From the NCBI RefSeq assembly GCF_037975245.1, contig NC_092567.1:1422714-1459213 (forward strand): a stretch of 36,500 nt of DNA, written 5' to 3'. The translations under genes and the position numbers were made by a program. Below the pieces are notes generated by a model. That model saw nothing but the letters and a program-made list of their open reading frames with translations, was not told the origin of the DNA and ran no database searches. Shown piece by piece: positions 1-10,875 of the stretch; position 1 is the stretch's first letter; every line of letters starts with the position of its first letter. This stretch comes from Apostichopus japonicus (taxonomy: Eukaryota > Echinodermata > Holothuroidea > Aspidochirotida > Stichopodidae).

Positions 1-1099
1 TTTTGACAGACTGAATTTCGGTTGTTTGATACGCGTCCTTTTCAGCCGTAGTCTTAGGTTTATAAGTAACAGTTGTTTTCACATCATTGTCTTCTGTAAT
101 TACTCTGTGTGACGTAACAGCCACCTCTGCCAATGTATCATAAGAAGAGCACCTCACTGCCTGTATATCATTACCACCAGGGGATGCTTCCATAATGTTT
201 AGTATAGTCTCTCCTGGTCTCTGAGTTATGGTGGTATTTATGCTTACCTTGGTGACATCATAGGAACTAAAGTCGAGAATGTCACCATTGGCTGTTATAA
301 TAGTCCAGCGCATCAAACGAGGTGGAAAACTGGTGCAATTGAACTCTAATGTTGTAACATCAGTCGAAAAGTTGAACGGTGTCAATGAAAGCTGCAGTTG
401 ATTAATAATTTCTAAGTTGAGTTGGCGCCTTGCACATTGTTGGTAGCTCGAATACGTATGCCAATAATCATGATAATAAGTAATACCCCAAATGCACGTG
501 AAGGTTCTCTGACCATTGCTAGAAACATGGGTTATGGGTCTTGATGATCGATCTGGTCGATATGAGCATGTCGAATCCGCCGTTTTACAGGCAATTTTTA
601 TTTGTTCACCTGTATAAACAGTCGAACCAACGCTTGAAGAGATGACTTGCCTTTCTCGCACATATTTAACTTCAACTTCACTGTCAATGGTGGTGCGAAT
701 TCGTGTTGCGTTTACATCTAATGCATGGCTTTCATTAAAAAAAGCACGACAAGTATATTTCTCTGGAACATTATTTGTTCCCGCACTCATGGTGGGTAAT
801 CTTTTTGACCACATTGTTGTAAAAATATTACTGTTTATTAAAGTTAAGTCCCGGAGTATCTGACGATTTTTCAAGATAAATACCTCTTCAGGTTGCACGA
901 GTCCACTAATCAGTGTACAGTTGATCCATCTGTTCCATGAATCAGATCCGTAAGCAGTATATTGCCTTACCCCTGATTTGACAACGTTACTCCCTTGCAC
1001 ATGTACGTCTATGGTAGCCACTATTCCTTCCGTAAAGGGACAGATGAATCCAACAGTCAAACTGAAAAGAATCACAACACTAGTAAGAAACCCCGCCAT
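1..1099 (-). CDS. 5' portion of an Ig-superfamily-like secreted or membrane protein (partial, runs off the left edge)
   Basis: Reading the minus strand from the ATG at 1099-1097, the frame stays open for 366 codons to the window edge. Residues 1-25 form a signal peptide (MAGFLTSVVILFSLTVGF, then a small-residue region ending near Gly25). The ectodomain has Ig-like cysteine spacing: C61/C117 (domain 1), C171, C178, C202 and C222 (an unusual four-Cys domain 2), and C255/C317 (domain 3, with a Trp 10 residues after the first Cys). Six or more N-glycosylation sequons (for example N60, N122, N130, N243, N254, N288) support an extracellular location. A Thr-rich stalk (about 335-366) follows; any membrane segment lies outside the window. 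It resembles invertebrate multi-Ig receptor-like proteins, but the exact family is not recognised. A hematopoietic-receptor or other beta-sandwich fold is an alternative. It is divergent from the GTPase gene. The plus-strand ORF at 642-863 is its shadow. Confidence 0.72.
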   Translation of the reverse strand, partial: MAGFLTSVVILFSLTVGFICPFTEGIVATIDVHVQGSNVVKSGVRQYTAYGSDSWNRWINCTLISGLVQPEEVFILKNRQILRDLTLINSNIFTTMWSKRLPTMSAGTNNVPEKYTCRAFFNESHALDVNATRIRTTIDSEVEVKYVRERQVISSSVGSTVYTGEQIKIACKTADSTCSYRPDRSSRPITHVSSNGQRTFTCIWGITYYHDYWHTYSSYQQCARRQLNLEIINQLQLSLTPFNFSTDVTTLEFNCTSFPPRLMRWTIITANGDILDFSSYDVTKVSINTTITQRPGETILNIMEASPGGNDIQAVRCSSYDTLAEVAVTSHRVITEDNDVKTTVTYKPKTTAEKDAYQTTEIQSVK

Positions 1100-2790
1100 G
1101 TTTTGATATGAATTTCAAAGTATCAGTCGTTGAGAATATCAAAATACACAGTATTGTCCTCACGAGCATAATTATAAATTGAATGACAAACTTACAAGGA
1201 AATAACTGCGTGTTTTCTTACGCGTCTACTTATTTTTAGGAGATTTGCTTCCTTTGACGTAGTATCCTGCTGAACTTTTTTCTTTCTTTTAAGTTTAGAT
1301 GCTGATCATGTCAAAGCACTGCTTAATAATTGGCTATGATCCTAACATTTATGAATTGCGTAAACTGTTGTATTTTGTGTTGTGTTTGTAACCTGTGTTT
1401 TTTTAATATACCGGATATCTGGATATAAACAAACTAAAAAAAACCAATCTGAATCTTCAATTGAATAATCAAGGCTGCCTATATTAGCGAGTTATTGATG
1501 TTGTTAATAACCAGCAGCTTATTTGCTCATCTTAAGAAATGCTTGACCTTCAGTATTAGACTATTAAACTATGTTTTCCAATATCTAATATTCACATTAA
1601 CGGTGTAGTATGTGATAATGCGATTTTGATAAACTCGGTGCAATAACGCAAAGGCAGCTTCATAGCTTAGCGATGGAGGTTATTGCTCTATACACTTGTT
1701 GCCCATAATTATATTCTAGTTGCTAGGTAAAACGAAAAAAATTAACGTTATACGAATTTCACAATTAGCCGAGACTTTCCGTTTCATCTTCGGTAAGTCA
1801 AACTGTTGACTTTTACAATTTGAAAGACGACTTTTTTAAAGATGTTATTTTAATTTTACCATATCCCTACTTAACCTCGGTACGTCGCAGTATCATGAAA
1901 AATTAAGCTTACATACAAGTCCCTTGCAATGAATGGCGTATTGCTTCACTTCTTGTGTCATAGTTTGTCATGAAGCAAACCTTTCAAAGTTTGGTAAAGA
2001 TGAAAGACATCCTACTACCTTCCAACTCTTGTCAAAACAAAGAAGTTAAACGTTTTAAATTCAGTTTCGTTTTGTCTTAACAACCCACGTATTTCCAGTA
2101 CAGCTGGACTGGCTCTTGTACTCAGATAGCTAAACTTCTCAGCAGTAGTGAGGCTGTCAAAAATGTATAAAAGTTGATATTTGGGGACCTGTTTGGTCCT
2201 TTTTGTAGCGTCTGGTTTATGAAAATAATAACAGAGTTTCAAGGAATGAAGTAACATGTGCACATAACATATTTACGTTTTTTCACATTATGTTAATTTC
2301 CACGAACTAACAATGAAATTCATTTGAGTATATACGTTTGGTTTAGTAATACGGAAAAGTAGAAGAGGTATGTAGTTAGTGACTTTAGCTATACTTGATG
2401 AATATGATACTGATGGAACACTGTTTGATAGGATTACATACATAGCAACATCTCGTTTAATAGTTAAATATAAGACAAAGTATAAAGTTTATATAAGAAA
2501 TAAAACTAAAACTGTTAGCAAACTGCCTATCTTCTAAAAACCTGTGTAATATAATGTGTAAAAGTAAGTGGGTCTGAGGTCTCGAGGCTGAATGACAAGT
2601 AACAGTAACTACAAGGTACAAAATACAAGCACAGAATACAGATAAGTTAATTAATGAGCAGGGTGAACACAAAAGATATTGATGTATAGGATTAGTTGGC
2701 AAAGGGTGGACAGAAGATTGAAACGAAAAGGGGAAGATCGGAGGTGGGAGATAACACTGTAGAGGGATAAAGAGAAGATTATGGGAACCG
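1100..2790. other. AT-rich intergenic stretch upstream of the Ig-like gene
   Basis: No coding signal is convincing on either strand. A TATA-like tract on the minus strand near 1166-1178 (plus strand ataattataaattg), about 70 bases before the Ig-like start codon, is a possible core promoter for that gene, but it is not distinctive in such AT-rich DNA. The minus-strand ORFs at 2015-2263 and 2457-2702 have low-complexity or hydrophobic translations that match no family I know. Confidence 0.4.
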
Positions 2791-2818
2791 GTTAGGGAAT
2801 AAACTGCAGTAGTACTAG

Positions 2819-3012
2819 ATCAGCAGAGAGAAATTGTGGATGCAACGCCTTCGCACCATTCAACCTCATGGGCTCAACATTCAGGAAGGACATGACTACC
2901 CTTTCTTCTGCCCCCCTCCCCTCCATCTCTCCTTGTTCCCCTTCTGTCACCCCTCCCCTAGCTCTCTTCTACCCTCTTTTCTCTACACTTTCCTGTATAT
3001 GTCCCTCTGTAT
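2819..3012 (+). mobile_element. 3' remnant of a retroelement (Penelope/GIY-YIG or LINE-like C-terminus) with pyrimidine-rich tail
   Basis: After a stop at 2816-2818 the plus frame reads ISREKLWMQRLRTIQPHGLN, followed by IQEGHD. The pattern 'REK.W...L.T..P.GLN' is typical of the C-terminal end of GIY-YIG-type endonuclease domains in Penelope-like elements and some other retroelements. A long C/T-rich tract (about 2908-2990, mostly cccctcc/tctctcc) follows and looks like the 3' untranslated tail. Only about 25 diagnostic residues remain and the upstream frame is closed, so this is a dead fragment. The class assignment is tentative. Confidence 0.4.
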
Positions 3013-3850
3013 ATAAAGTTAGGTTCGGTGGAATAGGCATACGATAATGTGAACGCCTAGAGAGTATGTGCTATTTCAGTTTAGCGAAATGTTCATATCA
3101 TTTCTTCTGATTTCATTAGTCAGTACGTTAACCGTTCATGGTCGCTCTGTCGTCTTCGACTCAGAAGAGTCTGCCGGAGAGAATGGCTCCATGTGATAAT
3201 AGGTCTATGGACTCTTTAAAGATCCCACATTCTAACAGCCTGTACTTAAATATGTTGAGTGTCGGGGCTGTATCTACATTCTCTGTTTAGCTGTTCGATG
3301 TTTTCTAAATTCTATTGAAATATGAGTTCCTCCACTCGAATATTACTGGTGCTGGTCTTATCTTTCTTTTAATTTCCTCAGGATTAGCTATCACTTATAA
3401 TCTCAACGAAGTCATCAATTATGATAGATATTTCCTTCTTCGTGCTATATTATAAAAAGTAATAAGGTCCTGGCGCATAATGTGTTGCTCTTTTGTCAGC
3501 AATCTTAGTTCTTTGGTCATATGATTTTCTTCCTATTCCTAGTATTATCGCCATTCTTCGTTGTAGTGTGTAAGCTCTAGATTTTTGGCACGTATTGTAG
3601 GAATGGCGTTAAAAAGAACAAAACGTTTACTTCAACCGCTCACCACGTGTATGCACCGTCGCAGATACGATGACTGTGTGTTTGTTTTGGTTTCAACCAG
3701 TATTGTTAGAATAACAATAAACGTAGAGAGCTCCTAAGATTTAACCTGCGTGAACAGTGTAGCAGTCCAGGCTAATGTGAAAATACGGTTCGTAAATATA
3801 TTGATTACTTCTTTGTGTTTTATGTTGGCCTATCAGTTTCATTATTAGAC
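3013..3850. other. Non-coding stretch, probably old transposon-derived sequence
   Basis: No ORF of interest. A segment near 3583-3628 (ggaatggcgttaaaaagaac) recurs in similar form at 4493-4540 (ggaatggcgttcaaaaagaac), about 0.9 kb apart in the same orientation. This hints at a duplicated or inserted element spanning the dispersed repeat at 3855-4160. Confidence 0.3.
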
Positions 3851-3854
3851 CCTA

Positions 3855-4160
3855 TATCCAGGGGCGTCAATCATGGGGGACAGGGGACACACTCCCGCCC
3901 ACTTTCGGGAGGGTGGGGGACAAAATATCAAATATCCCCCAGATGTAGTGTTTGGATCGTGCAGGCGCTACGCCTATTAGGCCATAATGAATCGTGTATC
4001 TCATAAAAGGTGTTTAAACATTGTACTATGAGATTAGTACTGGTTATTAAAGTTTCATGTCTTATCTGTTTAACCCCCTACGAAAATTATAACTTTTCAA
4101 CGGGTTGAAATCAACAAAAGCCCTCAGAATTCGCTACCCTCCTTTCCAGTATATTATTTT
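3855..4160 (+). repeat. Dispersed repeat family 1, copy 1
   Basis: This segment aligns by eye with 25730-26090. Both have a gggg/cccc-rich start, then 'aggcgctacgcc', then a 'tgtgctatgagat' or 'ttgtactatgagat' block, a run of 'tctgtttaacccc/tctgctcacccc', and finally 'gcattcgctaatctccttttcag' versus 'gaattcgctaccctcctttccag'. The shared order of blocks shows common descent. Similar 'caggggcgt' ends occur in other DNA-transposon pieces in the window, so a non-autonomous DNA transposon is the likeliest source. Confidence 0.5.
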
Positions 4161-6520
4161 TCATATTTTACAGTATGTTGCATTATGACGTATAAGCAAC
4201 ATAACACTACATGTAAAGGATATTGTGCATTCATTTTGGTAAGCAATGTCACTCATTACAGTTGCAAGTGTACTTGAGATAGTTATATATTTCATAAAAT
4301 GTTGGAGCCTGGTGCTAAGCTGCTAGTCATGTTGTTGTAAAAACCATGTGACTCATCACGAGCCCATACCTCAAGTTCTGGTTTAGCAGTAACATATATG
4401 TTCACAAAATATCTTATTTGTGATTAAGTTAACTGATGCCAAGTTAAGGGCCGTTGCCTGCGGAGGGAAGGGAGGGGGTGGGAGAGGAGACACGATTCTT
4501 GATACGTATTTTTAGGAATGGCGTTCAAAAAGAACACAAAATCTGTGTAATGTATATACGTCCCAAACCTATAGTCTGATCTGAAGATGTTGCTACAGCT
4601 TTTGAAAATAGAATGGGCTTTGGGTCGAAAGATAGTATGGAATGCACGACTTAATAGTTATTGTTACAATTTTGTGTTAAATATAGATTTTGTTGATTTA
4701 ATAATAGCGTTACACCGTATGAACTGATTGAGATTTGACGATACAGTTAGTTGTTGTGTGATCGTTAGGTCCAAGAATGATAATACATGCTGTTCAAACA
4801 ATTAGTTTACCACTAGAAAATAACATAAGAAGGGCTTCACTACTTCAAAATACTACAATTTAACAAAGTTCTGCAGCATACCCTGCTGGTTTCATACACA
4901 TACATCCATACAGACCTAACGAGATGGGAGGGGGGGGGGTGGTGGTAAAGGTCTACAACCCAGTGACCACGTGTCACTGAGGGCTCGAGGAGGGAAAAGA
5001 AATGAAAACTTGAAGGAAAGTGTCCGGTAACATATATCTTCTCCTGACTTGACCATCGAATTCCTTGCATCCGGATAACCCAAATCCCATATACCAGTTT
5101 CGCGAAAAATATGATTCTGTCGTTTAGGCCTATTCAAATTACGTATCGTGTGAGATACTGGTGGCATGAAGAATATAAATCACGTGACCTGGTGTATTTT
5201 AGGACTCGTGTCAGAACTGAATAAAGCGTCTCTTTATGTATTGCATACGCTTTGATCAACAACAGAATATAATTAGGTTATGCGCATCTAAGATACCCAT
5301 TGATTGTAATATAAGCCTGTGAAGCTTTGTTGAATGAACATCAACAATTGGCCTGAATTGGGTTCATATATTTACAATTCGCATTATTGTTACTTTTATT
5401 ATCAATGTGTGGTTGGGGGGGGGGGGGTTAATTACTAAAAAGTGCATTCGACAAAAACTAATGGTATCATATGGAAAAGTTTAGGCTATAAAAGAGCATT
5501 TGCTCTACAAAGCCACACAGACTAAAATCCGCCGATGTTATGAGTCACCTGTATGAATATGCATATTGACAGGCGGACTGTTTCATTACCGACATGGGGA
5601 TTGTATTTGTTTCTAAATGAATTGATGCTAAAATAATTATAGCAGTGAATGTAAACGAACACTGAGACATGACGTTGTGTTTTTACATTTATTTGTCTGC
5701 ACACCTTTTAATCGAACTTGAGAAAATAACATGTATTAGGCAAACTCATGTATTTGACTTAATTAACTGGGGTACATGGAGTTACCCACTTACAGTGGTA
5801 TCTTCCAAACAAACAACCAGTGATAGTCCTAGCGATAGCTTTAGCCTACGTACATACGAGTGTTAACCTAACTGTACGAAACCATATGCATTAATACATA
5901 AAGCACGGTAGGCCTGTACGTTCGCTACAAACGTTTACGTGGGCAATTTATATCACTATATTCATCCTATTTCAAAGGAAACTATGAAATAGGATTCTCA
6001 ACTTGTTAATTTATGTTTATTGCAATGTCGTCATCTTATTTCATTGCATATTACCACCCAAATCTCGAAATTCACCTCAGAAATCACAATACGATTGTCG
6101 GACGAAGCATCAGTGAGAATGTTGTTGATACACAAGCTGATTCGTGACGTAGCTCATGAATAAATAATGAGGCGTTATAATGAGGTTTTCGAAGAAAAAT
6201 TTCTAACGGAAACTTTCATTCGATGGAAAAAAGACATACAGTGAACATTAACCAATCAGAAATAGCCTTATATAATATGAAAGAACAGAATTTGAAGTTA
6301 GTTGCGCAAGTTTAGCCATGCAGTTTGATCAAACGGTCTGAGAATTCGAGTAGTTTGAAGTTAGCGTCCTTGTAGAATAAACGAATATGCAAGCACATAA
6401 ATCCGACTGGACTAAAAATTTAAACTTTTTTAATCGGAAAACGACATACAGTAAAGTTCAGATTAATGATGATTCGTTAAAAGATTATGAAAGAGAAATG
6501 TTTAAACTACTGTAATTTGC
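4161..6520. other. Gene-poor stretch with G-runs
   Basis: No credible exon was found. It contains G-homopolymer tracts at about 4926-4940 and 5416-5427 that could form quadruplexes or promote slippage, and a G-rich purine tract near 4459-4487. The ORFs at 4840-5167, 5522-5704 and 5669-5866 are short and unsupported. Confidence 0.35.
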
Positions 6521-6523
6521 TTT

Positions 6524-6546
6524 AGCCGATATCAGTAAATGATATC
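6524..6546. repeat. Short perfect inverted repeat (ccgatatca / tgatatcgg)
   Basis: Nine-base arms ccgatatca and tgatatcgg are separated by the five bases gtaaa, giving a small hairpin or a dyad protein-binding site. It lies in AT-rich intergenic DNA with no gene nearby, so its role is unknown. Confidence 0.6.
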
Positions 6547-6659
6547 GGTACATTGATTTTTTTCAAAAGATCGCGATACGGTCGTTTTGGAAGGTATAAA
6601 ACACACACTTAAGGCCTGAGGTCGACTATGCACGGATCAAATGATCGCCACCTTTCCAT

Positions 6660-6740
6660 ATGATAATATTATAATATATATAATATTGTATTGTGTGACT
6701 TGCAGAGATAATATTGTATGTGTGACTTGGTTAATAAAAT
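6660..6740. repeat. AT-rich tract plus short tandem duplication
   Basis: A run of ataatatataatatt is followed by two near-identical copies of 'taatattgta(t)tgtgtgactt' about 34 bases apart. This is a simple local duplication. Confidence 0.5.
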
Positions 6741-7011
6741 GGTGGTCATTTTCGGCATCTGAATAGGTTCAACTTACCCCATCCTCGTACTATTGTAAGG
6801 CGAAGATATTCATTTTTCCAAATTGGGTGGTATTTTAATAATGTGTTTGACAACAACTGCAGCGTTAATGATGTCATCAGGGCAAATTAAGATGAAAATG
6901 TGTTTGTCTTTCCTGATATTATATTTTTCACTTATTCACGGAGGAAACCTAATATTTCTACAAAGCAATTGTACTTTAATGAAATTCTGAATACAAATAA
7001 CCGGGGGAATT

Positions 7012-7112
7012 TCACGAGACCGAATTTCCGCGAATCGATGGTCCGCTAGAAAGATGGTCCGCGAGACCGATGGTCCGCGAGATCGATAGTCAATGGATGG
7101 TCCATCGATAGC
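7012..7112 (-). repeat. Minisatellite array, unit ~15-16 bp (ggtccgcgagaccgat), left copy
   Basis: Repeated units such as 'ggtccgcgagaccgat', 'ggtccgctagaaagat' and 'ggtccgcgagatcgat' are arranged head to tail. The unit is itself partly palindromic (ggtccgcg/cgagacc). The same motif occurs in reverse complement at 9101-9202, so the two arrays form an inverted pair around about 2 kb of transposon-rich DNA. They may be subterminal repeats of one element or independent expansions. Confidence 0.65.
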
Positions 7113-7347
7113 CTGGCCAGACTGAAGGTCCGAGCCAAGTGACCGTAGCCTAAATGACACCATTTTATGATTCCGTGCATCTACTAGAACAACAACAAGA
7201 AAGCAAAAAAGAAAGAAATAACTGTTTGAACGAAACATTTTTTCGGAAAAATTGTATTTGTATTTTTCACTGAACTAAAAAGTTTCAAAATGTGTGATTT
7301 TGATAAAAGAGAAGCAGGTAATTAGAAGACATAAACCTTAACAACCA

Positions 7348-8162
7348 CAGCGACGTAGCCAGGAATTTGAAAGGGGGGGAGCACTTTTTGCGATTGATAT
7401 CGATTTTCAAAAATTTAGGCACGACTATCTGAGCGGAGCGCCACCATCGGTTGGCGCGGAGCGTACAATAAAATTTTTGGTTTTACAAACCCCCCAGATG
7501 GCCGGAAACGGCCCTTCCCGGGTGTTCATGCTGGTTCCATGGCCTCTTGCTAACTTGAGACACCTCATTCAATATCACTTTTCAACCAGAAAAACAAACG
7601 AGTTAAGATAATTCAATAATACATAATGTATTTAAAATTAGCAAGGTACATGTACAGAGTAGTCTTACTTTTCAACTGCTGATACTTGTAGTTACATATA
7701 TAGATAGGCCAGAAATGTCTTAGATACAACTATAGCCAGTAATTGTCTTTGATACAACTGTAAATGTTTAAGTTAGCCTAATAAGAGAAGGCGAGAGCTA
7801 TCCGACGATTGCCATCTGATTAAAATTTCTCAACTGTTTTCTCAACTGAAATATTATCTGCGTAAACAGGTTCTTAACTAGATGTTACAACACTGACAAA
7901 ATCGGACCCTATAGTCTTTTTCGGCGGGTAGAGTGTTGAATGAAACGGCACGCGATAGAAATGACAGCCTAAATTAGAAGACTAGGTCACCTAATTAAGA
8001 CATATTCTTGCTACGTTCATTTCAATAGTTATTCCTGTCTAGACTCTTAAACTCGCCCAGCAAGCTTATGGATTTGAAATATGGGTGTTTTTAAAAAAAG
8101 ATAACTTGGCCAAAAAAAGTGTAGGCCCGGGCCCACAGTGCTACATACTGGCTACGCCCCTG
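7348..8162. mobile_element. Non-autonomous DNA transposon with terminal inverted repeats
   Basis: The left end cagcgacgtagccagg and the right end ctggctacgcccctg are inverted copies of each other with few differences. Next to the left end is a G-run and then an internal 'gcgccaccatcggttggcgcggagcgtac' type block. A related block occurs in the insertion at 32133-32509, so the two belong to one broad family. No transposase frame is present. No clear target-site duplication is visible at these exact ends, so the boundaries could be slightly off or the element could be a composite. Confidence 0.5.
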
Positions 8163-8790
8163 ATCATATGATATCATATTATCAGCAGAGTTTGTTTCCT
8201 GTTTGAATTCTTTTACATGTTCTTTTACATAATATATCAGAAAGACAAACATAGTGCTCTTTTACAATTTTTCAAGTAGGATGATTCTTGTTTATTGTTC
8301 AATGTCTGGACTTTAATACATTTGACCAACTTAACTGATGGACAATATAAACTTTCATATTTTGGAATATAGCCAGATATGCAGTGGCCTAAAAACAAAT
8401 ATCGTTATCGCAGTGTATTAGCAGTGTAATAATTATTTATAGGAAGTGCGTATCACGTACGATTGCTAGCTTAGCTTCATAACATGCTGTTCGTGCAGCA
8501 ACTTAGGACGAATCATAGAAAGGATGAGAACGAACGTTGTCAACGTTGTTGTGCATACGGTTCGTGACATTCCATAGAGTGCGGTTAGGTAGGCAATATG
8601 TATTTTATTACGCAGTGGCCAACTGCAGGCTTGTAATAGGCTATAGGCTAAATTTAGCTAATTGCATCTGCCAAACTAAGTAAGTAGTTGAATCAGTAGG
8701 CGTGAATGTTACTACGATTATAATTGAGTTAACGGAGCTGACGAGTATTCAAGATCAAAAGAGCACTGACAAAATACCATGCTAAAAAAC
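8163..8790. other. Non-coding stretch between transposon pieces
   Basis: AT-rich with no reliable ORF. Nothing here resembles an exon. Confidence 0.35.
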
Positions 8791-8804
8791 AACAGTTTTT
8801 AAAC

Positions 8805-8962
8805 ATTTTTTTCGACACTGAAAGGGGGGGGAGCGGTCGCTCCCCCTGCTCCCCCCTGGCTACGTCCCTGAACAACCATAGGCGACGAAAGCAGGGGGCA
8901 AGACTTTTGAGAGCGGGGGCTTTCGCACCCTGCAAGCCCCTCTGGTTACGTCAATGGTGGAG
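8805..8962 (-). mobile_element. Fragments of a DNA transposon with 'ctggctacgtccctg' ends
   Basis: The strings 'ctggctacgtccctg' (near 8856) and 'cctctggttacgtcaatgg' (near 8940) resemble the terminal repeats of the element at 7348-8162. A G-run opposite a C-run gives a strong hairpin at 8827-8846 (gggggagcg-gt-cgctccccc). This looks like one or two overlapping element ends rather than a gene. The minus ORF at 8729-8935 is incidental. Confidence 0.45.
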
Positions 8963-9100
8963 GCCTAGTATCAAATCCAAGCCGCCCCAGCACACTATGA
9001 AAAGAAATGGGTGTAAATTCTTTTTAATTATACGCTTTATCAACGTTATACTACCGGTAGTTATATTTGTCTTAACACTTTTATAGGCCTAGTAATAGTT

Positions 9101-9202
9101 TGGGTCTTGCGGACATTCGGTCTCGCAGACCTCGGTCTAGAAGACCCTCGGTGTCGCGGAGCTTTTATAATTTCGGTCTCGCGGACCTTCGGTCTCGTGG
9201 CC
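9101..9202 (+). repeat. Minisatellite array, unit cggtctcgcggacctt, right copy
   Basis: Degenerate head-to-tail units (cggtctcgcagacct, cggtctagaagaccct, cggtgtcgcggagctt, cggtctcgcggacctt, cggtctcgtggcc). They are the reverse complement of the array at 7012-7112, giving an inverted arrangement across the intervening 2 kb. Confidence 0.65.
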
Positions 9203-10070
9203 TATAACAAAATAACCTTGACAGCTATAAGCAAACATTCCAAACGTATCAGGTTTCAAGGATGAAAAGATTCTATTGGAAACATACTGTAAAACTTAAA
9301 ACCATCTACACTGTGACCCATACAGAGGAAGAATTGGAAGTGGGTTTGAGGAATTTGAGGGTCGAGGGGGTGGGGGATGGGGGGGGGGTATACAAAGAAA
9401 GTATACAAACAGCTGAAGAGTAACTGCTGCTCGCAACAAACCTAACAGCAAGAGCCAATGTGTTTCTGAATATATAATTTATTTATAATTATTATTAGTA
9501 TTTCCTGTCCTTCACTTTTAAAGGTCTTGCATAAGTAGTTAGTAAGGAATGTTGCATTGAGCGTATACTGTGTATGGGATTACCGCGAGTCATGGTTGTT
9601 GTTTCTGCTCCTCCAGTGACTCTCATAGCCTCATATGCCGATGGACAAACTTACCCTTCTACCAAAGCTTCAACTAATTTGATACCGCTTCCTTTTGATA
9701 ATTATAATATTTGCTATCACTTCACGTATTCTGCCTATACTAAAGCTACCAACGATAAGTTAGTTACGTGGCGCAGTAATTAGTAACTTATTGGATGATA
9801 AAATATGAAAAGTCAGTCAACATTAACAGGGCCCCAGTTCTGAAGATAAGGGAATTCGATCATGCGATTGAACTAAATTGAGTTGACCATCAATAGGCTA
9901 TATTGAGCACACACTTTTCACGTATTTTTTTGTCACGCATGTGTTATCTAAGGGATTCGAAAAAAAGTATATCTGCAGGTACACCTTTTCGTACATGGTA
10001 TGTACTGTGTTAAAGTTTTAGGCATACTAATTCAGTCTTCCTCTGTCGTGCCTTTGAAGACTAGGTATAT
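9203..10070. other. Intergenic stretch with no recognised gene
   Basis: Includes a G-rich tract at 9360-9390. A plus-strand ORF at 9574-9783 (starting MGLPRVMVVVSAPP) has balanced composition but no matching splice donor or known motif. I cannot say whether it is an exon and do not annotate it as one. Confidence 0.3.
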
Positions 10071-10074
10071 GGAA

Positions 10075-10690
10075 AGTTCACACGTTATGACTTTTGTGGT
10101 AGTAATCAAGTGATCAGCGAAGTCATTGCGATATTCGGTTAAAAACAGATATTAAGAAAAGGGTAAGCTTCACCTGTTCACATGGTATCATGTTAGTGCT
10201 CACATTATAAACAAATTCACTTTTGAATGCTGTTTAGCTATCTGTATTAGGTAGGCCTCCGTAATTTTCACACGTTATATTGATATTATCATGGTGCTCA
10301 CACGAGCAGCGAATTCGAATTCATAAATGTATGCCCTCGTTTAAGCGCAGGGTCACGTTCACCAGTATTCGGTGAATGCATTGTTATATATCGTGTAACT
10401 GTAGATAACGTTGTGTTGCTACTTCATATTGTTTTATTGTTATAATATGATCAGCAAAGTCATTGCTATATACCTTTAAGCTGTATACATGTACTGTCCA
10501 TACATTATCTTCATATTGCTCAGATATCATTCGATGAATTTATTGCTATGACCCGTTGAAGCTGTAATTATTATACCTGTACATGATGTTAACACGTTAT
10601 CATGGTATTGTTCACACGATCAGCGAATTCATTGGTATATGTTTACGTGCGTATGTCTATATCGTTTCACACGTATTTGTTATAGAGCTC
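10075..10690 (+). repeat. Highly degenerate tandem repeat, unit roughly 150-180 bp
   Basis: A recurring block pairs 'cacacgttat' and 'atcatggt' with 'gatcagcgaa(g/t)tcattg'. Versions occur near 10078-10130, 10268-10320, 10449-10475 and 10590-10640. Spacing is uneven and similarity is modest, so this is an old decayed satellite rather than a clean array. Confidence 0.4.
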
Positions 10691-10730
10691 AGTGATTAAA
10701 CGCATACCTAGATACCGTTAAGTCGTTAAG

Positions 10731-10742
10731 ATATATAAAATA
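10731..10742 (+). promoter_or_regulatory. TATA-like box upstream of the candidate first GTPase exon
   Basis: The tract atatataaaatat lies about 130 bases before the candidate ATG at 10863. Initiator-like pyrimidine stretches (ctcactgtttctcaattcac) follow 25-55 bases downstream, a plausible TATA-to-start spacing. In AT-rich DNA such tracts occur by chance; the support is only positional. Confidence 0.25.
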
Positions 10743-10862
10743 TCGCTCCATATTGTCGATAAGGTCTCACTGTTTCTCAATTCACTTCATTGAATTATTT
10801 CACTTCCAGCCATATGAGATATTGCTCGACTATATTGAATTCGATCCTAACAAACGGCGGAA

Positions 10863-10875
10863 ATGGCAAGCAACA
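10863..10875 (+). CDS. Candidate first coding exon (MASN + phase 1) of the GTPase gene
   Basis: The sequence ggcggaaATGGCaagcaacaGTAAGT combines a good animal start context (A at -3, G at +4) with a consensus 5' splice donor. It would encode M-A-S-N plus one base (exit phase 1). The next strong exon candidate on this strand, at 11716, needs exactly a phase-1 donor, giving Asn across the junction and then G-N-I-D-V. The exon is tiny, so the call depends on the agreement of start, donor and phase. Transcript evidence is not available here. It could equally belong to another gene or be chance. Confidence 0.35.

Noticed and set aside
642-863. Plus-strand 73-residue ORF
   Set aside because: It lies wholly antisense inside the much longer Ig-like frame.
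9574-9783. 69-residue ORF as an exon
   Set aside because: Composition is acceptable, but there is no recognisable motif, and no splice donor lies in register before the stop.
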